Below, piece by piece: positions 1 to 5,832 of a stretch of 8,820 bases of DNA. The notes below the pieces were generated by a model that worked only from the letters and a program-made list of their open reading frames with translations, was not told the DNA's origin and ran no database searches. A program made the translations under genes and the position numbers. Source of the stretch: Fretibacterium sp. (GTDB lineage: Bacteria; Synergistota; Synergistia; Synergistales; Aminobacteriaceae); contig JAEEGY010000189.1 of the NCBI GenBank assembly GCA_016280565.1, forward strand, positions 1 to 8,820. Reading direction: 5' to 3'. The first letter of the stretch is position 1, and every line of letters starts with the position of its first letter.

Positions 1-600
1 CTGCTGGAGGAGGCCAACCAGCCCGCCGTGGTCAAAACAGCGGCGGCAGTCCTGGCGGGCCGGGAGCTCTCCCTGTATCTTTTGGACAACGAGGGCAACC
101 CCCTGGCCGAGGGCACCGAAGCGAAGCTGAACTTCCTGTTCCTGGGGACGGAGGCCAGCTACGACCTGTATTATGTGCCCGAGGACGATGGGGAAACGGA
201 TGATGAGGGGCATGAGTACGGTTATGCCGAGCAGCCCGGCGACGAGTGGGTGCGCCAGTTCTGCCCAGCGGATTACGAGCCCCACGCCTACGTGGACGAC
301 GAGGGCGAGCTTTATGCCGATTACATCAAGACGGTGAAGGTGGGGGCCAATGGCCTTGTGGCGCTGAACGCCAGTGATATCTCCACGGCAACGGAGGGCC
401 GCAGCATCCCTGAGGGCTATTATGAAATGTTCTATCTCGCGTCAGGCGATGCTATCGTGGGCACGCTGCCGGTCGTGGAGATCACGTCACCAACGAAGGG
501 CTCGTCGAACTCCTCCTCCAGCGGCTGTGACGCCGGCCTGGGCGGAGTGGCGCTGCTTGTCCTCGCCGGGCTGATAGCGTCGAGGACAAGGAAACGATAG
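1..600 (+). CDS. C-terminal part of a Synergist-CTERM surface protein (5' end outside window)
   Basis: The reading frame is open from base 1 to the TAG at 598-600 and gives 199 residues. The frame continues into the window edge, so the GTG at 28 is probably only an internal Val. The body is very acidic, with Asp/Glu-rich runs around residues 70-110, and has no enzymatic motif I recognise. The C-terminus has a poly-Ser/Asn linker, then SGCDAG, then about 17 hydrophobic residues (GGVALLVLAGLIAS), then RTRKR. This tripartite layout, with Cys in an SGC motif before the helix, matches the Synergist-CTERM sorting domain known from Synergistota. It implies export, membrane retention and probable processing at the cell surface. 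The passenger function is unknown. The gene is closed by the terminator just downstream, so it is the last gene of its transcription unit. Confidence 0.75.
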   Translation: MLEEANQPAVVKTAAAVLAGRELSLYLLDNEGNPLAEGTEAKLNFLFLGTEASYDLYYVPEDDGETDDEGHEYGYAEQPGDEWVRQFCPADYEPHAYVDDEGELYADYIKTVKVGANGLVALNASDISTATEGRSIPEGYYEMFYLASGDAIVGTLPVVEITSPTKGSSNSSSSGCDAGLGGVALLVLAGLIASRTRKR

Positions 601-631
601 CAACTTCAACAGACGACAGACAGCAGTAACG

Positions 632-667
632 CGCCGCGGGAACTTTGGGGTTCCCGCGGCGTTTCTT
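632..667 (+). terminator. Rho-independent terminator after the Synergist-CTERM gene
   Basis: A perfect 12-bp GC-rich stem (632-643 with 650-661) encloses the loop TTTGGG and is followed by TTTCTT. It starts 31 bp after the upstream stop codon and lies well before the gpmA promoter, so it separates the two units. Confidence 0.85.
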
Positions 668-721
668 CAGCTCCTCTTACAAGCGGCCGCAGAACGAGTA
701 CCTGGAAATACTCTCCCGCCC

Positions 722-750
722 TTGCGAGCCCTTCCTCTTTCAAGTAAAAT
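722..750 (+). promoter_or_regulatory. Putative sigma-70 promoter for gpmA
   Basis: TTGCGA at 722-727 (4/6 match to the -35 consensus) and TAAAAT at 745-750 (5/6 match to the -10) are separated by exactly 17 bp. They lie downstream of the preceding terminator and about 65 bp before the gpmA start codon, which would give a leader of roughly 60 nt. This is pattern recognition only. The rest of the 601-815 gap holds nothing else recognisable apart from the terminator and the gpmA Shine-Dalgarno site. Confidence 0.5.
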
Positions 751-815
751 TGAAGTGAACAACGGGATGACGCTTTCGCGCGTTTCGTCCTTATCTTCGC
801 AAGGAGGTTTTATTC

Positions 816-1562
816 ATGTACGAGATCGTTTTGATTCGCCATGGCGAGAGCGCCTGGAACAAGGAGAACCGCTTCACGGGCTGGACAGACGTTCCCCTGT
901 CGGACAAGGGCATCGAGGAGGCCCGCGCCGCCGGCCGCCTGATGAAGAAGGAGGGCTTTGCCTTCGACCTGGCCTTCACCTCCGTGCTGAAGCGCGCCAT
1001 CAAGACGCTGTGGCTGGCCCTTGAAGAGATGGACCGGATGTGGATACCCGTCCGCCACTCCTGGAAGCTCAACGAGCGCCACTACGGCGCGCTGCAGGGC
1101 CTCAACAAGGCGGACACCGCCGCCAAGTACGGCGACGACCAGGTGAAGGTGTGGCGCCGCAGCTACGACGTCCAGCCCCCCAGCCTGACCCAGTCTGACG
1201 AGCGCTTCCCCGGCCACGACCCCCGCTACGCCGGCCTGGCCGCCTCCGACCTGCCCCTCACCGAGTGCCTCAAGGACACCGTGGCCCGCGTGGTCCCCTA
1301 CTGGCAGGAGACCATCGTGCCGGAGATCCTCGCCGGGAAGAAGATCATCATCGCCGCCCACGGCAACAGCCTCCGGGCCCTGGTGAAGTATCTGGACAAC
1401 GTCTCCGACAAGGACATCCTTGAGCTCAACATCCCCACGGGCGTGCCGCTGGTCTACACGCTGAACAAGGACATGAAGCCGGAGGGCCACCGCTACCTTG
1501 GCGACGCGGAGGCCATCGCGAAGGCGCAAGCCGCGGTCGCCAGCCAGGGCAAAGCAAAGTAA
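816..1562 (+). CDS. gpmA: 2,3-bisphosphoglycerate-dependent phosphoglycerate mutase
   Basis: This 248-residue cytoplasmic glycolytic/gluconeogenic enzyme interconverts 3- and 2-phosphoglycerate through a phosphohistidine. The family hallmark RHGES is at residues 8-12, with His9 the phospho-acceptor. It is followed by the typical NRFTGWTD, the LNERHYG segment with the acid/base Glu87, and AHGNS with the second catalytic His182. Arg60 lies in the expected phosphate-binding stretch. The length and the terminal QGKAK agree with E. coli GpmA (about 250 residues, same end). The start is set by a near-perfect Shine-Dalgarno AAGGAGG at 801-807, 8 nt before the ATG. The gene has its own likely promoter. 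Its last 37 nt, including the stop, are duplicated just downstream. The long antisense frame across it is a codon-bias shadow. Confidence 0.96.
   Translation: MYEIVLIRHGESAWNKENRFTGWTDVPLSDKGIEEARAAGRLMKKEGFAFDLAFTSVLKRAIKTLWLALEEMDRMWIPVRHSWKLNERHYGALQGLNKADTAAKYGDDQVKVWRRSYDVQPPSLTQSDERFPGHDPRYAGLAASDLPLTECLKDTVARVVPYWQETIVPEILAGKKIIIAAHGNSLRALVKYLDNVSDKDILELNIPTGVPLVYTLNKDMKPEGHRYLGDAEAIAKAQAAVASQGKAK
1526..1562 (+). repeat. Direct repeat copy 1: native 3' end of gpmA
   Basis: These 37 nt encode the last residues of gpmA ([10 protein letters not shown]) and its TAA. They recur 91 bp downstream with one mismatch (A at 1555 against G at 1646). This copy is the native one, because QGKAK is the normal end of GpmA proteins. 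Confidence 0.85.
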
Positions 1563-1616
1563 AATGGAAGCAGCGCCCTGGGGGTGCGGGGGGTCCCTCC
1601 CCCGCGCTAAATCTGA

Positions 1617-1653
1617 GCAAGCCGCGGTCGCCAGCCAGGGCAAAGCGAAGTAA
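1617..1653 (+). repeat. Direct repeat copy 2: duplicated gpmA 3' end
   Basis: This second copy matches 36 of 37 positions of the gpmA end, including the stop codon, but is attached to no open gene. The 54 bp between the copies (1563-1616) are non-coding and contain a hairpin: GCGGGGG at 1586-1592 pairs with CCCCCGC at 1599-1605, and no T-tract follows. Similarity stops at the end of the repeat, so this is not a simple 91-bp tandem duplication. Confidence 0.85.
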
Positions 1654-1667
1654 GCAGCGGCATCTGA

Positions 1668-1742
1668 GGCGCGTAGGAGAGTGTGCTGCGACGAGGCAGC
1701 CTCGGAACGCGCTGCCGAGGCGCAGTACCTCGACCTAGCGCC
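1668..1742 (+). ncRNA. Possible structured leader upstream of the aminotransferase gene
   Basis: A long imperfect stem-loop can be drawn by eye. The outer stem pairs 1668-1677 with 1734-1742 (one bulged G). The middle stem pairs 1684-1690 with 1721-1727 (one G-U). An inner stem pairs about 1700-1705 with 1715-1720. Alternative pairings compete for the inner part: 1695-1700 with 1711-1716, and 1692-1696 with 1700-1704. The element ends 37 bp before the next start codon. It has no T-tract and lacks the T-box signature bases. I do not recognise a known riboswitch class. It could be a leader RNA, an intergenic repeat or a processing site. No folding energy was computed. Confidence 0.3.
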
Positions 1743-1779
1743 CTAACGGTGCTGAGTAATTAAATGAGAGGTTTGATTT

Positions 1780-3015
1780 ATGCATTTTTCAGAACGTATC
1801 AAAGCACTGCAGGCCTCCCCTATCCGCCGCCTGATCCCCTACGCGGACGAGGCCAGGGCTAAGGGCAAAAAGGTCTATCACCTGAACATCGGCCAGCCGG
1901 ACATCAAAACTCCAAAGGAGTATTTTGAGGCCATCCGAAACTTCAAGGCGGAGACCATCGCCTACGTCGCGTCCCAGGGGCTGCCGGAGCTGAGGGAGGC
2001 CATCAGTGGCTATTATCATTCGTGGAACATCCCCTACGCCCCGGGCGACATCTGCGTCACCAACGGCGGCAGCGAGGCTCTGGCCCTCGCCGTGCAGGTC
2101 ATCTGCGACCCCGGCGACGAGATTTTGATCGCGGAGCCTTTCTACGCCAACTACAACGCCTTTGCCGAGACGGCCCTGGCCCACGTGGTCCCCATCCCCA
2201 CCCGGGCGGAGGAGGGCTTTCACCTGCCGCCCAGGCGCGTCATTGAGGAGCTCATCACGCCGCGCACGCGGGCCATCCTCGTCTCCACCCCCAACAACCC
2301 CACGGGCACAGTCTGCACGGCGGCGGAGCTGGAGATGTTAGCGGGCCTGGCGAAGAAATACGGCCTCTACCTCATCGCCGACGAGGTCTACCGCGAGTTT
2401 ACCTACCCGCAAAGCGGGCTTCCCGGCGGCGACGGCGACCCCTTCACCAGCCTGGGGCACCTGGAGGATGTCCGCGACCGCGTCATCATGATCGACTCCA
2501 TCTCCAAGCGTTACAGCGCCTGCGGGGCCCGGATCGGCTGCCTCGCCATCAAAAATGAGGCGTTCATCGCCCAGACGCTGAAACTGTGCCAGGCGCGGCT
2601 CTGTGTCTCCACGCTGGAGCAGGTGGGGGCCACAGCCCTGTATCAAAAGACGTCCAAACAGTACCTTGAGGACGTGAACAGGGAGTACCGCGCGCGCCGC
2701 GACACGCTATACGCGGCGCTGAAGGAGATCCCCGGCGTGATCTGCGAAAAGCCCAGGGGCGCCTTCTACATCATGGCAAAACTGCCGGTGGACGACAGCG
2801 AGAAGTTCATCATCTGGATGCTCCAGAACTTCGACGTAAACGGCGAGACCATGATGGGCGCGCCGGGCAGCGGGTTCTACGCCGTGCCCAACCGGGGACG
2901 GAACGAGATCCGCCTGGCCTATGTGCTGAATCAGGAGGCCCTGGTGAAGGCCGCCGCCATCCTCAAGGCCGCCGTCGCCGCCTACCCGGGACGGCTTGAG
3001 GCCATCCAGGCTTAA
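1780..3015 (+). CDS. Class I/II pyridoxal-phosphate aminotransferase (aspartate aminotransferase-like)
   Basis: This 411-residue cytoplasmic fold-type I PLP enzyme probably moves an amino group between an amino acid and a 2-oxo acid. Visible landmarks in order are: NIGQPD at 36-41 (substrate-carboxylate loop), the cofactor-phosphate turn NGGSEA at 95-100, PNNPTG at 171-176 with the PLP-contacting Asn, DEVY at 201-204 (Asp for the pyridine nitrogen, Tyr for the ring oxygen), SISKRYSACGARIG with the Schiff-base Lys243 and phosphate-binding Arg251, and the carboxylate-binding Arg378 in NEIRLAY. All catalytic residues are present. The start ATG has GAGAGG at 1766-1771, 8 nt upstream. The gene lies behind an unusual, probably structured gap and is followed after 13 bp by the DUF554 gene, so the two are likely co-transcribed. 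Substrate specificity (Asp, aromatic or other) cannot be read from the sequence. Confidence 0.9.
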   Translation: MHFSERIKALQASPIRRLIPYADEARAKGKKVYHLNIGQPDIKTPKEYFEAIRNFKAETIAYVASQGLPELREAISGYYHSWNIPYAPGDICVTNGGSEALALAVQVICDPGDEILIAEPFYANYNAFAETALAHVVPIPTRAEEGFHLPPRRVIEELITPRTRAILVSTPNNPTGTVCTAAELEMLAGLAKKYGLYLIADEVYREFTYPQSGLPGGDGDPFTSLGHLEDVRDRVIMIDSISKRYSACGARIGCLAIKNEAFIAQTLKLCQARLCVSTLEQVGATALYQKTSKQYLEDVNREYRARRDTLYAALKEIPGVICEKPRGAFYIMAKLPVDDSEKFIIWMLQNFDVNGETMMGAPGSGFYAVPNRGRNEIRLAYVLNQEALVKAAAILKAAVAAYPGRLEAIQA

Positions 3016-3028
3016 AGGAGGCGGTGTC

Positions 3029-3778
3029 ATGCAGTTTATCAGTTCGTTCCCCGCGGGGGGCACGCTGTTCAACGTCGTCACGGTCATTTTGGGCGGCATC
3101 CTGGGGCTCTCGGCGGGCCGCTTCATCCCGGAGCGCCTGCACGGAAGGTTTTTCGAGTGCATGGGGCTTTTCACGCTGTACCTTGGCATGGGCATGGCCA
3201 TGGAGACGAAGCACGCACTGGCCATTTTGCTGGCTCTCATTTTGGGCACCCTCACCGGGGCGGCCTGTAACCTGGACGACCGTCTGAACGGCCTGGGCGA
3301 CACGCTGAAAGCGAAAATGCGCGTTATCGGATCAAGGTTCAGGGGGAAAGAACCCCCTGAAACCTCCGATGCCCGTTTCACGGAGGGTTTCGTCACGGCG
3401 ACGCTCCTGTTCTGCATCGGGGCCATGTCCATCATCGGGGCCTTTGAGGACGGCCTGCGCCACAACCCGTCCCTGCTGGTCACCAAGGGCGTCATGGACG
3501 GAATTTCCGCCATCGTCCTCTCCAGCTCCTTTGGCGTGGGGGTGCTGTTCTCCATCCTGCCGATGTTCCTTTATCAGGCGGGCCTGACCTTTCTGGCGAC
3601 CTGGGCGGAGCCCTTCCTCACGCCGGACATCGTCGCGGACCTCTCCGGCCTGGGCGGCCTGATGATCATGGGCATCGGGCTCAACCTGCTGAAGGTCACG
3701 AAGCTGAAGCTCTGCGACATGCTGCCGGGCCTGATCTATGTCGTGTTCTTCACGATGCTGTTCGCCCGGATAGGGTAA
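3029..3778 (+). CDS. DUF554 family integral membrane protein (YqgA/YdfK-like)
   Basis: This 249-residue polytopic inner-membrane protein has no established biochemical function. Hydrophobic segments lie near residues 10-30, 43-58, 62-79, 121-140, 155-178, 180-192, 205-221 and 230-247. Family-typical stretches include the N-terminal TLFNVVTVILGGILG, the GAMSIIGAFEDG turn after the central loop, the LLVTKGVMDGISAIVLSSSFG helix and the LGGLMIMGIGLNLL segment. I prefer ATG 3029 over the in-frame ATG 2996. AGGAGG at 3016-3021 is 7 nt before 3029, and the upstream start would overlap the aminotransferase gene and add a non-hydrophobic stub. The gene starts 13 bp after the aminotransferase stop, so the two are probably one operon. 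The cytoplasmic loop around residues 102-113 is encoded by a palindrome. Confidence 0.88.
   Translation: MQFISSFPAGGTLFNVVTVILGGILGLSAGRFIPERLHGRFFECMGLFTLYLGMGMAMETKHALAILLALILGTLTGAACNLDDRLNGLGDTLKAKMRVIGSRFRGKEPPETSDARFTEGFVTATLLFCIGAMSIIGAFEDGLRHNPSLLVTKGVMDGISAIVLSSSFGVGVLFSILPMFLYQAGLTFLATWAEPFLTPDIVADLSGLGGLMIMGIGLNLLKVTKLKLCDMLPGLIYVVFFTMLFARIG
3335..3365. repeat. Inverted repeat inside the DUF554 gene
   Basis: TTCAGGGGG at 3338-3346 pairs perfectly with CCCCCTGAA at 3353-3361 around the loop AAAGAA. With one bulged A the stem extends to about 12 bp (3335-3346 with 3353-3365). It encodes the hydrophilic loop GSRFRGKEPPETS between two membrane segments, a place tolerant of inserted sequence. 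The CAGGGGG/CCCCCTG stem core also occurs in the convergent terminator at 4308-4344. No T-tract follows, so it is not an obvious terminator. Confidence 0.6.
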
Positions 3779-3800
3779 GGCGCGGAGAGCTGCCTGTCCT

Positions 3801-4091
3801 ATGCCCGTAAGCGCAGAGCTTAAAGCCGCCGTCAGCCGTCTTGCCCGTCAATACGGGGCGGAGCGCGTGTACCTGTTCGGCTCCTTTGCCCGCGGCGACG
3901 CCACAGAAGCAAGCGATATCGACCTTCGCATCGACAAGGGAAGTATTCGCGGGCTTCAGTTTGCCAGGCTGCTTGGAGATCTGGAGGACGCTCTGGGGCG
4001 AAGGATCGACCTCATTTCCACAAACGGAATGGATGAGGACTTCCGCAGGGCCATCGCCCCGGAGGAGGTGCTGCTGTATGAGCGTCAGTAG
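3801..4091 (+). CDS. MNT-domain nucleotidyltransferase, MntA-type antitoxin
   Basis: This 96-residue protein has the minimal nucleotidyltransferase fold. GSFARG at 27-32 is followed by DID at 39-41, giving the G-S-x(9-10)-D-x-D signature, and the third acidic residue Asp70 lies in RRIDLIS. The catalytic set is complete. In characterised MNT/HEPN pairs this type of protein adds AMP to its partner HEPN ribonuclease and so neutralises it. The family length of about 95-140 residues fits. The Shine-Dalgarno (GGAGAG at 3784-3789) is weak and 11 nt away. The 3' end overlaps the start of the HEPN remnant by 14 nt, the usual overlap of these pairs. Codon use is a little more AT-rich than in the neighbours, in line with a mobile origin. 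Because the partner gene is broken, this is probably an orphan antitoxin. Confidence 0.85.
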   Translation: MPVSAELKAAVSRLARQYGAERVYLFGSFARGDATEASDIDLRIDKGSIRGLQFARLLGDLEDALGRRIDLISTNGMDEDFRRAIAPEEVLLYERQ

Positions 4092-4307
4092 CCGGGATTT
4101 GTATTCCCCCAACTGGAACTGGTCGGCCTCCTGAGCGACGACTTCTGTGCGGCGCATACGGAAATCCCCTGGCGGGAGATCAAGCTCATGCGGAACATCG
4201 TTGCGCATCACTACGGTGCGGTTGACCACTCTATCACCTGGGATGTCGTTATCAACGATATTCCTCAACTGAAGAATTTCTGCCACTGTTTCATCCAGGC
4301 GGATTAA
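4078..4307 (+). pseudogene. Broken HEPN (DUF86/HepT-like) toxin gene, internal deletion and frame change
   Basis: The ATG at 4078 opens with MSVSSRD, a typical DUF86 start, but this frame ends at 4134 after 18 residues. From about 4104 a different frame, the one the upstream nucleotidyltransferase used before its TAG at 4089, encodes QLELVGLLSDDF, EIPWREIKLMRN, IVAHHYGAVD and ITWDVVINDIPQLKNF, ending at TAA 4305-4307. This is the unmistakable C-terminal half of a DUF86 HEPN protein, including the R-x4-H ribonuclease motif (Arg at 4191-4193, His at 4206-4208). Compared with the usual 110-140 residues, I estimate that 45-50 residues between the two parts are gone and the frame is shifted. The first ATG in the surviving frame, at 4188, would give only about 39 residues. 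The toxin is therefore almost certainly inactive. Confidence 0.8.
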
Positions 4308-4344
4308 AACAGGGGGCCCCGCTTCCGGAGCCCCCCTGTTTTTA
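4308..4344. terminator. Bidirectional terminator between converging units
   Basis: The stem AACAGGGGG (4308-4316) pairs with CCCCCTGTT (4332-4340), with extra inner GC pairing. It is followed on the + strand by TTTTT (4339-4343). Read on the - strand, the same hairpin ends in GTTTTAA. It lies directly after the HEPN remnant stop and 58 bp beyond the gntP-family stop, so it can terminate both transcription units. Confidence 0.8.
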
Positions 4345-4359
4345 CACTTCCTGTCGTTC

Positions 4360-4401
4360 TTACTTCCCGCGCTTCCTCAGCAGGGCCGTCCCCGCCAGGA
4401 T
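4360..4401 (-). other. Short coding-like tail directly after the GntP stop codon
   Basis: In the same frame as the permease, immediately past its TAA (4402-4404), the - strand reads ILAGTALLRKRGK and then a second TAA at 4360-4362. The hydrophobic-then-basic composition resembles the end of a membrane-anchored protein, even of a Synergist-CTERM tail, but the diagnostic Ser-Gly-Cys motif is absent. It may be a former C-terminal extension of the permease or a relic of another gene. It may also be chance. Confidence 0.25.
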
Positions 4402-5814
4402 TTAGAAGAAGTAGCTCAGGGCCAGGACCTCGACGACGCCGATGGCCCAGGCGATGGTGGACGTGACGGACCAGATCCGGATCTGATCCTTGGCCTCGCC
4501 CGCGCCCAGGGTGCGGTTCACGACCCAGAAGTAGCTGTCATTGAAGTAGCTGAAGAACAGCGAGCCCACGCAGCAGGCCACGACGCCCAGGATGGGGTTC
4601 GCGCCGGCGTTGTTCAGGATGGGGGCCGTGATGCTGGCGGCCGTCACCATCGCGACGGTGCCGGAGCCCTGGATGAAGCGCATGGCCGTGGAGATGACCA
4701 GCGGCAGCACCACCAGCGGAATGGACGTCTGGGACAGCTTGTTGGCCATGAAGGTCCCCAGGCCGGAGTCCTGGATGATGCGACCCAGCGCGCCGCCGCC
4801 GCCTGTCACCAGAAGGATGATGCCCGCGGAGGCCATGCCCTTCTCCATCTCGGAGAGCGCCGTGGAGCGGTCCAGCCTCTGGCCCAGCGTGAAGATCGCG
4901 ACGATGAGGCCCAGCCCCACCGCGACGATCGGCTGGCCAAGGAAGATGATGGGCTGCATAAAGCCGGTGGTCATCTTAAACGCGGAGGCCACGGTGTTGA
5001 TGAGGATAAGGATGATCGGGAGAATGAGGGGCATGAAGGACTCCATCGCGCCGGGGGTGCCACTCATGTCCATGTTGAACGCCGCGTCATAGTCCGGCTT
5101 CTGGGAAGAGTCCTTCACCAGGTTGTCGTTCTCGTCCGGCACCCAGTTGAACTTCTTCGCAAGGGAGTAGCGCGCGTAGCAGATGCAGCCGATGGTCATG
5201 GGCAGGGCCAGGCCGATGCTGATGAGGATGTAGGTGCCCACGTCCACGCCAAAGATGCCGCACACGCCCAGGGGGCCCGGCGTCGGCGGAACAAGGGAGT
5301 GAGTGATGACCAGGCCGGCCGCCAGCGAAACGCCCAGGGCGATGAGGGACTTCTTTGTCACCTTGGACAGGGCCCTCGCGATGGGCGCCAGGACCACGAA
5401 GCCGGAGTCGCAGAAGATGGGGATGGACACCAGGAAGCCCGTGAAGGCCAGGGCCTCCTCCTCACGCCCCTTGCCGAAGAACCGGAGGAACGTGTAGGCC
5501 ATGCGCCTGGCCGCGCCGGTGGCCTCAAAGAGCTGTCCCATCATGACGCCGAAGCCGATGATGATGCCGATGCTGCCCAGCGTGCCGCCAAATCCGCCCG
5601 TGACGGAGTTGATGACGCTTCCCGTGCGCTCCACGGCATCTGCCCCAATGAATTTCGCGTTGAGCAGCGGCATTCCGCCGATGATCCCGACGAGGACCGT
5701 GGTGAGGATCAACGCCAGGAACGCCTGGACCTTCGTCTTGAGGACCAGGAAGATCAGGACGGCGATCCCAATCAACAGACCGATGAGCATTTGGTTCCCG
5801 CTTACTGCATTCAT
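4402..5814 (-). CDS. GntP-family permease, probable sugar-acid:proton symporter
   Basis: This 470-residue inner-membrane protein has 12 or more hydrophobic segments. GntP-family landmarks are the N-terminal VLKTKVQAFLALILTTVLVGI, the glycine-rich GFGGTLGSIGIIIGFGVMMG (74-93), GFLVSIPIFCDSGFVVLAPI (126-145) and the signature HSLVPPTPGP (172-181). Length matches the family (about 440-470). The start is set by ATG 5814 with an AAGGGAG site about 10 nt upstream. An internal Met at residue 9 is possible. It is the last gene of the acid-sugar operon, 18 nt after the dehydrogenase stop, and ends before the bidirectional terminator. Family members import gluconate, idonate and related aldonates with protons. 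The adjoining DUF1537 kinases and PdxA2 point to a C4 acid such as threonate or erythronate, which is inference from context. Confidence 0.93.
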   Translation of the reverse strand: MNAVSGNQMLIGLLIGIAVLIFLVLKTKVQAFLALILTTVLVGIIGGMPLLNAKFIGADAVERTGSVINSVTGGFGGTLGSIGIIIGFGVMMGQLFEATGAARRMAYTFLRFFGKGREEEALAFTGFLVSIPIFCDSGFVVLAPIARALSKVTKKSLIALGVSLAAGLVITHSLVPPTPGPLGVCGIFGVDVGTYILISIGLALPMTIGCICYARYSLAKKFNWVPDENDNLVKDSSQKPDYDAAFNMDMSGTPGAMESFMPLILPIILILINTVASAFKMTTGFMQPIIFLGQPIVAVGLGLIVAIFTLGQRLDRSTALSEMEKGMASAGIILLVTGGGGALGRIIQDSGLGTFMANKLSQTSIPLVVLPLVISTAMRFIQGSGTVAMVTAASITAPILNNAGANPILGVVACCVGSLFFSYFNDSYFWVVNRTLGAGEAKDQIRIWSVTSTIAWAIGVVEVLALSYFF

Positions 5815-5832
5815 GTTACACTGTCTCCCTTC

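Noticed and set aside
1563..1616. Rho-independent terminator for gpmA at the G5/C5 hairpin
   Set aside because: The stem (1586-1592 with 1599-1605) is followed by GCGCTAAATC and has no T-run, so intrinsic termination is not supported.
810..1643. Antisense frame of 277 codons across gpmA
   Set aside because: gpmA is certain, and the antisense product is composition-driven with no family likeness.
1654..1779. T-box or other known riboswitch ahead of the aminotransferase
   Set aside because: The conserved T-box bases (TGGNACCGCG-type) and a terminator with a T-tract are absent, and no other class could be matched by eye.
2996..3028. Upstream ATG start for the DUF554 gene
   Set aside because: It would overlap the aminotransferase gene, while ATG 3029 has AGGAGG at ideal distance and begins at the conserved membrane-protein N-terminus.
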